Of a stretch of DNA of 64,000 nucleotides, positions 18,067 through 29,283 are shown in pieces; the stretch's first letter is position 1, and every line of letters starts with the position of its first letter. The position numbers and the translations under genes are program-made. The DNA is from Plasmopara viticola (Eukaryota; Oomycota; Peronosporomycetes; Peronosporales; Peronosporaceae), in the NCBI GenBank assembly GCA_001695595.3, contig MBPM02000091.1, positions 1 to 64,000 on the forward strand, written 5' to 3'. Below the pieces are notes generated by a model. It did no database searches and was not told the origin of the DNA. It saw nothing but the letters and a program-made list of their open reading frames with translations.

Positions 18067-21000
18067 CAAGCCCCGCAGACTCTGCCTTCTTCGCCCCCGC
18101 CTCTGACACCGCCTTCGCCGCCACCATGGACGCCACACCGAGCCGAATCAACAAGTTCGACGGAACGAACTTCCATACGTGGAAGTTCAAGATGCGAATG
18201 GTGTTGGAGGAGCGCGACCTCTGGGAAGTTGCGAGCGGGGAGATAAAGCTTGAGCAGTTGAGTAACCCGATGGACCAGTCGACCTTTAAGCGTAAGGCTC
18301 GAAAGGCGCTGGCGATAATCTGTCTTGCGATGGAGGACTCGCAGCTGCCTCTGGTTCGCTCGGCCAAGGATGCGTATGATGCATGGTCAAGATTGAAAGG
18401 ACACTTCGAGAAGAGGAGCCTGGCAAACAAGCTCTTCCTTCGTCGCAGGTTCTTCACGACGATGATGGAGGATGGCGACGGTGTGCTAGAGCACATCAAC
18501 AAGCTCAAGACGTTGGCCGAGCAGCTTGACGCGGTGGGCGCCCCGGTGAGTGAGGACGACCTGGTAATCACGCTTCTTGGAAGTCTGTGTGATTCGTACC
18601 AGTTCCTCATCACGGCGCTGGAGTCGCGCTCGGACACGCTGACATGGGAGCTTGTGACGTCGCGTCTGTTACACGAAGAGATGAAACGCAAGGAACAAGG
18701 TGGCGGCGTCGATGGAGCCGCGCACGGGCAAGGACAAGCGTTTGTGACGTCGGACAACGGACGGCGCAAGGGACGACAAGCGACTGCTAAGGCCAGCAGT
18801 GCGTGCCATTACTGTGGAGAACACGGGCATTGGATCGCCAAGTGCCCCGTGAGAATTCGTGAAAACGCAGATCGACAACGGCCAGCACAGCGTGCAAATA
18901 TCGCGCAGAGCGAAGTCGACTCTGGTGATTTTCTCTTCTCGGTTGGTGGAAACTCAAGCACCACCAAGTCGAGTTGCGTATGGCTGGTTGACTCGGGTGC
19001 AACGCAGCACATGACTTTTTCAAGAGAGTTCATGAGAAATTACAAGGAAATTCCTCCGGTGGATGTACATCTCGCAGACGACGGTGTTGTTCAAGCGATC
19101 GGGACTGGCGACATTATAATGTCTCTGAAGACGGCCCACGGAAACAAGAAGGGCATGCTTCGTGGAGTATGGCATATTCCAAAGCTATCGCGCAATCTTT
19201 TCTCTGTTGGACGATTTACAAAAGATGTTGGACCAGTCACGTTCGAAGCCGATGGCTGTTTTGCGCAGGCAAAGGGAATGCAGTGGAAGCTTGGAGCCCG
19301 CGAGGGCAAAGGGCTGTTTAAACTGTGTATGACGCCAGTCAGCACCAACGAAGCCAATGTGACAAGCTCGTCGGGATGTCATGGGGACACCACTTCGTAC
19401 CTCTGGCACCTTCGACTTGGGCACATTGGACATAGTGGTCTGGAAACTATCGTCAAGAAAAACTATGGTGTTGGCATTGACCTCGCTTCCGTGAAACAGT
19501 GGGAGCTGTGTGATGGTTGTGCACTTGGCAAACAAACGCGAGTGAGTTTTATGCTAAAGTCGCCTTATCATGCAAAGAAACTGTTGGAAGTAATTCACAG
19601 TGATGTGTGTGGACCTATGCAGTCGACGACTTTTAGCGGCAAGCGGTATTTTGTCACTTTCACCGACGAGTACTCGCACTTTACAACGGTATTTTTGCTG
19701 CGAAACAAGTCTGAAGTTGCCACCAAATTTGCCGAGTTTGTTGCGTTTGCCGAAACTCAGACTGGCAAAGTTGTCAAAGTACTTCGCTGCGATAATGGAG
19801 TTGAGTACACATCGGGTGACATGGCCAAGTTCTGCAAGCGACGTGGTATCGAGCAGAAGTTTACGCCTCCTTATACACCACAGCTTAATGGAGTGGCTGA
19901 ACGCATGAACCGGACTTTGGTGGAATGTGCAAGATGCATGATCGAGCACGCTGGACTTCCAAAGACTTATTGGGGAGAGGCTGTTATGACCTCCGCTTTC
20001 CTTCGCAATCGTTGCCCGACGCGAGGTATTGCTATGGATAAATCGCCATACCAAGTTTGGACTAAAAGAAGACCTGTGCTGACGAATTTGAAGGTTTTCG
20101 GATGCCATGCTTTTGTCTCGATTCCGAAGGAAAAGCGCAGCAAGTTTGACGCTCGGTCAGTACGCTGTCGATTTCTTGGCTACTCGGAACATGAGAAAGC
20201 GTACCGCTTTGAAGAAATAGAAAGTGGTCGTGTGCTGGTGAGTCGTGACGCAAAGTTTATGGAAGATACTTTTGACAGTGGGAGGAGCAACCGTCGCTAC
20301 AATGAAGTTGTTGTTCAGGATGATGATGAAGCGACCGATCAGGAATCCTCACAGCATGACCAGATGGAATACGAAGCCGAGGAATCTGCGCAGGAAGAAG
20401 AGGTTGAGCCTGGCAGTAAGCGTCACCAACGGACCCAATCGCTCGAAAAAGCAACTGAAGTGCCAAGGTCTAAACGACAAAGTCGATATCAATCACTTGA
20501 AGAAATGTCAGCCACAGCGCAAGACTTTAGGGCTGCGTACGTTGTGGATTCAGTGGGAGAGTTGCCGACCACCTTTAAGTCGGCGATGGAATCCGACGAC
20601 GCAGCTAAATGGAAGAAGGCATGCGATTCGAAAATGGACTCGCTACAAAAGAACAAGACATGGACGCTCGTACCACTACCAAAAGGACGCAAGGCAATCG
20701 GCAATCGATGGGTGTTTCGTGTCAAGGAGAATCAAGCCGGCGAAGTCGCGCGATTCAAAGCGCGTTTGGTGGCCAAAGGGTTCTCTCAAAAATTCGGCAT
20801 TGATTATGAAGAAACGTTTGCACCTGTGGCCAAGTTTACGTCGATTCGGATTTTACTCAGTCTGGCTGCCAAGTACGGACTCGCACTTCATCAGATGGAT
20901 GTCAAAACAGCGTTTCTCAACGGCCAGCTTGACGAAGATATCTACATGACGCAGCCTGACGGCTTTACAGACAAGGCCAACCCAGACTACGTGTGCAAGT

Positions 21001-22201
21001 TACAGCGGTCACTGTACGGGCTGAAGCAATCGCCTCGCATGTGGAACAAACCATTGACGACTTCATGTTGGGCCTGGACTTCAAGAAGTGTGAATCTGAT
21101 CGCTGCGTGTATGTGAAGCGGGATGGCCATGACATGATGTTCGTAGCACTTTACGTCGACGATCTAATTTTGGCCTGCAATGCTAGCAAGATGCTCCAGG
21201 AAACCAAGCACGCACTCAGCAAACGATTCGAGATGACGGATTTGGGGCAACTTCACTTCTTTCTTGGAATTGAGATCGAGCAAAATTTGAAGATCGGGAC
21301 TCTGACGATGCGGCAAACCAAGTTCGCGTGCGAAATTTTAACCAAGTTCAATATGGAAAAGAGCAAGCCCGTCAGAACTCCGCAAGATCCAGGACTCAAA
21401 CTTACCAAGTCAATGTGCGAAGGAGGATGCAAACACGGTGAAACCATGACCGGTGTGCCATATCGAAATGCTATTGGTTGCCTGATGTATCTTATGGTCG
21501 GTACGCGTCCGGATCTCGCTGCGGCAGTGGGGGTACTCAGCCAATTTGCAGCAGACCCATGTCCGACACACTGGCAAGCGTTAAAAAGAGTCTTCAGGTA
21601 TATCCAAGGTACAAGGACGCACGGTATTGAATTTCAAGCAGCGAATCATGATCAATTGCAAGGATTTTCGGATGCGGACTGGGCCGGAGATACAATGTCG
21701 CGAAGGAGTACAAGCGGCTACGCCTTTATGATGAGCGGTGGATGTGTCAGCTGGAAGAGCAAGAAACAGCGTACGGTGGCACTGTCGTCTACGGAAGCTG
21801 AATACATGGCATTGTCAGAGGCTACGCAAGAGGCAATATGGCTCAAGGCGTTTATGTGTGAGCTGGGAGAGATGTCCCCGGATACAGCGGTCAAGATTTA
21901 TGAAGATAATCAAGGCTCGATTGCACTAGCGAAGAACCCGGAAGCTCATACACGAACCAAGCACATCGACATTCGATACCATTTTGTACGTGAAAAGGTT
22001 GAAGATGGTCAAGTGATTCTCGAGTACATCTCTACTCTCGACATGCTTGCCGACTTAATGACCAAGCCGATTCCTGCGATGCAGTTTTGTGTACTCCGAA
22101 GCAAGCTTGGTATACAGAAGGCGAAGGCTGACGAGTCGAGTGGGAGTGTTGTCGAAGATGCTGTAAAAGTAACGCCTCGACCAGCGACTTCATACCGGTA
22201 A
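18067..22201 (+). pseudogene. A4 gag-pol, main part, frameshifted in reverse transcriptase
   Basis: Continues A4 after B1 (the first five bases are the duplicated CAAGC). Gag, CCHC, protease and integrase read through, but the copy lost its start codon and promoter to B1. One A is missing in the run near 21050 (GGAACAAACC against GGAACAAAACC in sisters), which shifts the frame just before YVDD. The remainder of RT and RNase H is open to 22201. Several changes are unique to A4: GVEY instead of GGEY next to the second integrase aspartate, SKMDS, and GEVARF. It therefore carries more coding changes than A2 or A3 and is non-functional as a unit. Confidence 0.9.
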
Positions 22202-22427
22202 GTACCGGTATCTGCAATCAGTTGATGACTGACTTAAAGAGCGGGTTCAAGATGGGCAAAAGATCGGTTTCGGGATGGGAAGATGATTGCGCCCGGATGG
22301 TGAGTCATTCTGATTGGCTTAGATAAATCATTGGCTTAGAGGTAGCATGTAGTTGTGAACTAAAAACCATTAAATATATTTACTTTGCATTTTGCCATCT
22401 TCAGCTCAAGTGACCTTTCATTCAATA
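22147..22427 (+). repeat. Terminal LTR of the A array (281 bp)
   Basis: TGTTG...CATTCAATA; GGACC near the initiator is changed to AAACC here. It ends exactly where the minus-strand A5 remnant starts. Confidence 0.95.
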
Positions 22428-24997
22428 AGTCCATTTCCGAATCGCATGCCTTCTTCCATTTAGCCGCGTCGTCGGATTCCATCGCCGACTTAAAGGTGGT
22501 CGGCAACTCTCTCACTGAATCCACAACGTACGCAGCCTCAAAGTCTTGCGCTGTGGCTGACATTTCTTCAAGTGATTGATATCGACTTTGTCGTTTAGAC
22601 CTTGGCACTTCAGTTGCTTTTTCGAGCGATTGGGTCCGTTGGTGACGCTTACTGCCAGGCTCAACCTCTTCTTCCTGCGCAGATTCCTCGGCTTCGTATT
22701 CCATCTGGTCATGCTGTGAGGATTCCTGATCGGTCGCTTCATCATCATCCTGAACAACAACTTCATTGTAGCGACGGTTGCTCCTCCCACTGTCAAAAGT
22801 ATCTTCCATAAACTTGCGTCACGACTCACCAGCACACGACCACTTTCTATTTCTTCAAATCGATACGCTTTCTCATGTTCCGAGTAGCCAAGAAATCGAC
22901 AGCGTACTGACCGAGCGTCAAACTTGCTGCGCTTTTCCTTCGGAATCGAGACGAAAGCATGGCATCCGAAAACCTTCAAATTCGTCAGCACAGGTCTTCT
23001 TTTAGTCCAAACTTGGTATGGCGATTTATCCATAGCAATACCTCGCGTCGGGCAACGATTGCGAAGGAAAGCGGAGGTCATAACAGCCTCTCCCCAATAA
23101 GTCTTTGGAAGTCCAGCGTGCTCGATCATGCATCTTGCACATTCCACCAAGGTCCGGTTCATGCGTTCAGCCACTCCATTAAGCTGTGGTGTATAAGGAG
23201 GCGTAAACTTCTGCTCGATACCACGTCGCTTGCAGAACTTGGCCATGTCACCCGATGTGTACTCACCTCCATTATCGCAGCGAAGTACTTTGACAACTTT
23301 GCCAGTCTGAGTTTCGGCAAACGCAACAAACTCGGCAAATTTGGTGGCAACTTCAGACTTGTTTCGCAGCAAAAATACCGTTGTAAAGTGCGAGTACTCG
23401 TCGGTGAAAGTGACAAAATACCGCTTGCCGCTAAAAGTCGTCGACTGCATAGGTCCACACACATCACTGTGAATTACTTCCAACAGTTTCTTTGCATGAT
23501 AAGGCGACTTTGGCATAAAACTCACTCGCGTTTGTTTGCCAAGTGCACAACCATCACACAGCTCCCACTGTTTCACGGAAGCGAGGTCAATGCCAACACC
23601 ATAGTTTTTCTTGACGATAGTTTCCAGACCACTATGTCCAATGTGCCCAAGTCGAAGGTGCCAGAGGTACGAAGTGGTGTCCCCATGACATCCCGACGAG
23701 CTTGTCACATTGGCTTCGTTGGTGCTGACTGGCGTCATACACAGTTTAAACAGCCCTTTGCCCTCGCGGGCTCCAAGCTTCCACTGCATTCCCTTTGCCT
23801 GCGCAAAACAGCCATCGGCTTCGAACGTGACTGGTCCAACATCTTTTGTAAATCGTTCAACAGAGAAAGATTGCGCGATAGCTTTGGAATATGCCATACT
23901 CCACGAAGCATGCCCTTCTTGTTTCCGTGGGCCGTCTTCAGAGACATTATAATGTCGCCAGTCCCGATCGCTTGAACAACACCGTCGTCTGCGAGATGTA
24001 CATCCACCGGAGGAATTTCCTTGTAATTTCTCATGAACTCTCTTGAAAAAGTCATGTGCTGCGTTGCACCCGAGTCAACCAGCCATACGCAACTCGACTT
24101 GGTGGTGCTTGAGTTTCCACCAACCGAGAAGAGAAAATCACCAGAGTCGACTTCGCTCTGCGCGATATTTGCACGCTGTGCTGGCCGTTGTCGATCTGCG
24201 TTTTCACGAATTCTCACGGGGCACTTGGCGATCCAATGCCCGTGTTCTCCACAGTAATGGCACGCACTGCTGGCCTTAGCAGTCGCTTGTCGTCCCTTGC
24301 GCCGTCCGTTGTCCGACGTCACAAACGCTTGTCCTTGCCCGTGCGCGGCTCCATCGACGCCGCCACCTTGTTCCTTGCGTTTCATCTCTTCGTGTAACAG
24401 ACGCGACGTCACAAGCTCCCATGTCAGCGTGTCCGAGCGCGACTCCAGCGCCGTGATGAGGAACTGGTACGAATCACACAGACTTCCAAGAAGCGTGATT
24501 ACCAGGTCGTCCTCACTCACCGGGGCGCCCACCGCGTCAAGCTGCTCGGCCAACGTCTTGAGCTTGTTGATGTGCTCTAGCACACCGTCGCCATCCTCCA
24601 TCATCGTCGTGAAGAACCTGCGACGAAGGAAGAGCTTGTTTGCCAGGCTCCTCTTCTCGAAGTGTCCTTCCAATCTTGACCATGCATCATACGCATCCTT
24701 GGCCGAGCGAACCAGAGGCAGCTGCGAGTCCTCCATCGCAAGACAGATTATCGCCAGCGCCTTTCGAGCCTTACGCTTAAAGGTCGACTGGTCCATCGGG
24801 TTACTCAGCTGCTCAAGCTTTATCTCCCCGCTCGCAACTTCCCAGAGGTCGCGCTCCTCCAACACCATTCGCATCTTGAACTTCCACGTATGGAAGTTCG
24901 TTCCGTCGAACTTGTTGATTCGGCTCGGTGTGGCGTCCATGGTGGCGGTGTCAGAGGCGGGGGCGAAGAAGGCAGAGTCTGCGGGGCTTGGGCTCAT
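22428..24997 (-). pseudogene. A5 gag-pol, truncated and frameshifted
   Basis: Family A polyprotein from the MSPS start at 24997 to the RT-region motif ACDSEMD. A single-base loss near 23868 (GAGAAAGATT against GAGAAAAGATT) breaks the frame at the protease/integrase junction, and another near 22813 breaks it after integrase. There is a 9-base in-frame deletion near the N-terminus. The DSGAT protease and the D,D35E integrase residues are otherwise recognisable. RT and RNase H are missing because of the array insertion. Confidence 0.9.
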
Positions 24998-25001
24998 AAC
25001 C

Positions 25002-25281
25002 TATTGAATGAAGGTCACTTGAGCTGAAGATGGCAAAATGCAAAGTAAATATATTTAATGGTCATTAGTTCACAACTACATGCTACCTCTAAGCCAATGA
25101 TTTATCTAAGCCAATCAGAATGACTCACCATCCGGGCGCAATCATCTTCCCATCCCGAAACCGATCTTTTGCCCATCTTGAACCCGCTCTTTAAGTCAGT
25201 CATCAACTGATTGCAGATACCGGTACTTACCGGTATGAAGTCGCTGGTCGAGGCGTTACTTTTACAGCATCTTCGACAACA
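25002..25281 (-). repeat. A5 5' LTR (280 bp)
   Basis: Minus-strand TGTTG...CAATA, with the primer site GGTTATGAGCCC (24990-25001) adjoining. Nearly identical to the array LTRs. Confidence 0.95.
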
Positions 25282-28200
25282 GACAGATGCATCAGAGCCC
25301 CAACCGCTTCTCGAAATGGCACGTTTACCTTGGTTGCAGAGTTGCTTGGTACAAGCTTTGTGCTAATGTCTGTTGGACTTATAACTGACTTGCAATCTTC
25401 CATACCAAATCGCTTGAGAATGTCATTGATGTATCGCCGTTGACACATTGTGACACTGCCGTTGTCACTGTCTACAAGCTCGATGCCCAGGACAAACGCG
25501 CACTTGCCACTATCGGTCATCTCAAAGCGACTCTTTAAGGCAATCTTCGTATCCACAATCAATGCTGTTGAACTCCCGGTAATTAGAACATCATCAACAT
25601 ATACCAGAAGTAGCGCGCAGCTGTTGTTTGAGACCTTGATGTATAGGCACGGATCGAAGGCTGAAACTTGATATCTAATCGAGCACACAAACTCATCAAA
25701 GGTCTCATTCCATACGCGAGAAGCTTGCTTCAGACCATAAATTGCCTTGTCGAGTACAAGACAGTCGAATTCTTCATCAAGTTCAACTCCCTCTGGTGTA
25801 GTGCAGTAAACAGCTTCCTTCATCCTTCCATACAGAAAAGCTGTCACAACGTCCAATTGATCAAGTGGCCACTCAAAGTACTTCGTCAAAGCGATGACCA
25901 TCCGTAAAGTCACGTACTTGACCACAGGCGAAAACGTTTCTGTATAGTCGATTCCGTATTTTTGTCGAAAACCCTTTGCCACGAGTCGAGCCTTGTATTT
26001 CTCAATTGAGCCGTCAGCCTTTCGCTTGATCTTAAACACCCACTTAGTCCCGATAGCTTGAAGTCCTGATGGCAACTTTGCAGCTCGGAAGACTTGACGA
26101 AGCCGCATTGAATCAAGTTCCGCACGAATGGCTTTGCGCCAATGAAGCTGATCGGGTCCACTTATAGCTTCTTGATAAGTGTTTGGCTCGGATAAGTCGG
26201 AAGCTTCGACAGCGTTCACACTCGCACGCCAGAATGTCGGTGAAGTTAAGTCTGTGTTTTCGTCTTCGGAAGCCTGTGATTCTTGATTAATGCTAGGTCC
26301 TGATCGCATACGAGATTGTCGCTTGTTTTGACGTGAGTCCATTTCTTCAGGAGCACTTGTTTCATCCAGTCCTGCTTCACGATACTCGGAACTTGAAGCT
26401 CTTTCTGATTGACGCTGCTTGCGCTTACCTGTTTGCTTGAAGTTCGTCGTGTATGTAAATCCGTCGTCTTCTATTTCGAGTGAGTCGAAGTCAATGTTTG
26501 CTTCCTCAATGTCGTCAAAAATGTTGACTTCCAAATCACCAAAACTTGATTCGTCAAACTTTACGTCCCGACTGATCACTATCTGCTGAGTTTGAATGTC
26601 GTAGACTCGATATGCTTTGGACACTTCTTCATAGCCCACAAACACACCAACTCGAGACTTGGGGTCCCACTTGAGCCTCTTTTCTTTCGGAGTCAAAACG
26701 TAGGCCCGACACCCGAAAACGCGCATATGTCCAACGCTTGGCTTGAGCTTGTGAATGATCTCGAATGGAGTCTTGTTCTTGATTTTTGGTGAGGGAAGGC
26801 GGTTCTTGATGTATATTGCAGTCATAGCGGCTTCTCCCCAAAAACTCTTGTCCAGCTTAGCGTGATGTAGTATGCTGCGTCCAATAGTCACAATCGTCCT
26901 TATTGCGCGCTCAGCTGTTCCGTTGGTTTGATGCGCATATGGGACTGTTACCTGCTGCTCGATACCCTTGTTCTCGTAAAAAATCTTTAACGAGTTGGTC
27001 GCAAACTCACGAGCTCCGTCATGACGTACGAACTTGACTTTCTTTCCAAACTGAGTCTGAACCTTCAAAATGTAAGTCTTGATTGCATCTTCGCTGTCCG
27101 ATCTGGCTTGCAAGCAGAAACCCTTCATACATCCACTGGCCTCATCCACAATTAGTAGGAGATATTTGCTTCCCCCAAGTGATACTTGCTCCATTGGGCC
27201 GCAGATGTCAAAGTGGAGAAGCTCAAAGAGGGCAAATCGACGCTTGTCAGGATTACTTGGAAACGGTTTCTGGACCATCTTGCCCTCTTGGCACCCGCGA
27301 CAAATGTTCGGCAAAGTTGACATTGATGCATCACGAACGTCTTTAATCATTCCACCAGTAATCATTTTGTGGAGCACGTCACAAGGTGCGTGACCCAATC
27401 GTGCATGCAGGTCAATCTTGTTACTAATTCAGTCGTATTAGCCGATGGCTGTAAAGTCCGAAGCCAGTAAAGACCGTCAACTAGGTCGGCTGTTGCCACT
27501 ATCCCTTTCGAAATCTTCGACTCAATGTCCATGCGGGCACCGTCAAACACCACTTGGAAACAACCGCTTTTGTTAATTTGCGGGACAGAAAGTAGGTTCT
27601 TGCTCATCTTTGGAACGTAAAGCGCATCTTTGATTTCAATGTCGCGTATGTCCCCGTTAGGTAGCACCACACGCTCAAAAATGGTTCCCACACCCATAAT
27701 TGCGGTTTTGCTTCCATCTGCTACCGCAAGTTCGCCACAACTTTGTTCATCGAGAGTCCGAAACTTGGACTTGTCGTAGCAAATGTGGTGCGTGGCACCA
27801 CTGTCAATGGCCCACATGCCTGGCATATCTTTGCCTGAAGACAGCTCACATTCCAATGATACTGCAAATGCGATCCGGTCGTAATCATTGTCGTTGTTGT
27901 ACCGAAACTGTACGTTACTTGCTCCGCGTCCACGATTTTGTACGCCGCGTCGAGCTCCTCGATTGTCATCCTTTTGCTTGGTCCAGCATCGTTCCATCGT
28001 ATGCCCCAATTTGCCACAATATGTGCATTGGCGGGACTCTCTTTCGGCACTGAACGCCTTGGCTGCGTCTTCAGTTTTCACCGCTGGAGTCTTCTCACCT
28101 TGTCGCTTGATGTGCTCATTTGTCAGCACCTTCACAACGTCTTGCGTCCGCAATTCTGCACTGCTCATCTCCAAGTTTAGCACGACGTTCTCGTAGCTTT

Positions 28201-28693
28201 TTGGTAAACTCCGAAGCAGACAAATCGCGACGTCCTCATCTTCCATCTTGGCACCGATACTGCTTAGCTTGGCGCTGATGTTGAGAACCTCGTTGCAGTG
28301 ATGCAGGACGTTGTCGCCTTCCGCCATTTCCATGCTGAAATGTTGGCGCTTCAGGTAAATGCGACCAGCCTTTTGCGACCCGCCGTAAAGTGTTTTGTTA
28401 CGGATCCAAGCAGCATAGGCTTCTTCGCAATTGTCGACTACATGATGATAATCCGCGTCCATGTGTAGTAGCATCAAGCCGAACGCAATGTTGCTAGCTC
28501 TGATGTACTCATCGCTGGCGCGAGCATCAGTGAATGTCGGCGTGACCTCCCGATTCACCACGTGCCACACCGACTTGGTGAGAAACACGCCGCGCATGTA
28601 CCGGCACCACGTAGCGTAGTTATCCCCGTTGAATTTGTCGACAAGTACTTTTGACGAGACATCTTGCGTGGAGGACATGGTCGTTGGGCTCAT
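25282..28693 (-). pseudogene. C1 lineage 2 gag-pol, frameshifted and truncated
   Basis: Gag starts at 28693 ([10 protein letters not shown]) in the primer site. A CCHC knuckle of form [14 protein letters not shown] and the protease motif DSGATHH are in the first frame (27362-28693). One base is lost near 27420, just before the integrase HHCC region. The second frame (to about 25282) has the integrase motifs [15 protein letters not shown] and [10 protein letters not shown], and reverse transcriptase with YVDDVLITG. RNase H is missing because A5 interrupts the element. Relative to lineage 1, the metal-binding DNGGE is replaced by HDGARE, typical of this lineage here and not a defect. Confidence 0.88.
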
Positions 28694-28697
28694 AACC
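28686..28697 (-). promoter_or_regulatory. Primer binding site and start codon of C1
   Basis: Minus-strand GGTTATGAGCCC, the same 12 bases as in families A and B although the LTR and gag are unrelated; the gag-pol ATG is inside it. Confidence 0.75.
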
Positions 28698-28962
28698 TGT
28701 TAATCGTTTGAGGCCGGAAGGTAAGGGGAGGCTGAAGAAGCGAAGTGAAGGGTCGTTTGCGTTAACGCGAAGACACTTGACTGAGAGGAAGTAAATTTGG
28801 AAGTGATTGATTTATTGGGGTTTAAAGTCCTACAACTCGTAACCACTTATTCTACATAACGTAATTACCTTAAATCGTAAAAAGTAAAAACTATGTTGAA
28901 CCGCGGTTCGGATTGGACCGGGTTGGGTTGTGTACGTTACCTGAAACCCATAACCCTCAATA
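28698..28962 (-). repeat. C1 5' LTR (265 bp)
   Basis: On the minus strand it starts TATTGAGGGTTATGGG and ends GATTAACA. It has no visible similarity to the A/B LTRs apart from the initiator-like motif. Confidence 0.9.
28793..28806 (-). promoter_or_regulatory. Initiator-like motif in the C1 LTR
   Basis: TCACTTCCAAATTT matches 12 of 14 positions of TCATTYYNCAWTTT. The presumed +1 lies about 111 nt before the ATG. The same site is present in the E LTR with small changes. Confidence 0.45.
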
Positions 28963-29283
28963 CTTGGTATACAGAAGGCGAAGGCTGACGAGTCGAATGG
29001 GAGTGTTGTCGAAGATGCTGTAAAAGTAACGCCTCGGCCAGCGACTTCATACCGGTAAGTACCGGTATCTGCAATCAGTTGATGACTGACTTAAAGAGCG
29101 GGTTCAAGATGGGCAAAAGATCGGTTTCGGGATGGGAAGATGATTGCGCCCGGATAGTGAGTCATTCTGATTGGCTTAGATAAATCATTGGCTTAGAGGT
29201 AGCATGTAGTTGTGAACTAAGGACCATTAAATATATTTACTTTGCATTTTGCCATCTTCAGCTCAAGTGACCTTTATTCATTA
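28963..29283 (+). mobile_element. A6, 3' end fragment of a family A element with its 3' LTR
   Basis: Holds only the last 41 internal bases (encoding LGIQKAKADES...), the purine tract and a full LTR at 29004-29283 (TGTTG...TTCATTA). C1 cuts it on the left. On the right, GGTCA (29284-29288) begins a minus-strand family A copy, so A6 is inserted in A7. Confidence 0.88.
29004..29283 (+). repeat. A6 3' LTR (280 bp)
   Basis: Full-length A LTR; the last five bases are CATTA instead of CAATA. The polyprotein tail and palindromic stop are preserved. Confidence 0.92.

Larger units (their letters stand above)
1..22427 (+). mobile_element. Tandem head-to-tail array of four copia family A units (A1-A4), interrupted by B1
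   Basis: Four LTR-internal units follow each other, with single LTRs at 4326, 8691 and 13063 shared between neighbours and a terminal LTR at 22147. The A2-to-A3 period is 4372 bp. No target duplication or foreign DNA separates the units, which points to LTR-LTR recombination or multimeric integration rather than separate insertions. The units are nearly identical by eye. The right end abuts a minus-strand family A copy (A5) at a point in its RT region, so the array appears inserted into A5 with AGTCC (22428-22432) as the expected duplication. The left end is outside the window and more units may exist there. Confidence 0.9.
22428..25281 (-). mobile_element. A5, 5' part of a family A element
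   Basis: Contains the 5' LTR (right) and gag through the start of the RT region, and stops abruptly at the array's terminal LTR. The natural reading is that the A array inserted here, leaving the 3' half of A5 to the left of the window. A5 itself sits in C1, with GACAG (25282-25286) as the expected duplication. Confidence 0.88.
25282..28962 (-). mobile_element. C1, 5' part of a family C (lineage 2) element
   Basis: 5' LTR plus gag through the C-terminal part of RT; cut at an ATGCATCTG-like point by A5. Its right LTR end is followed by family A sequence starting CTTGG, so C1 is inserted in A6 and the left partner should start after the same five bases. Confidence 0.88.
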
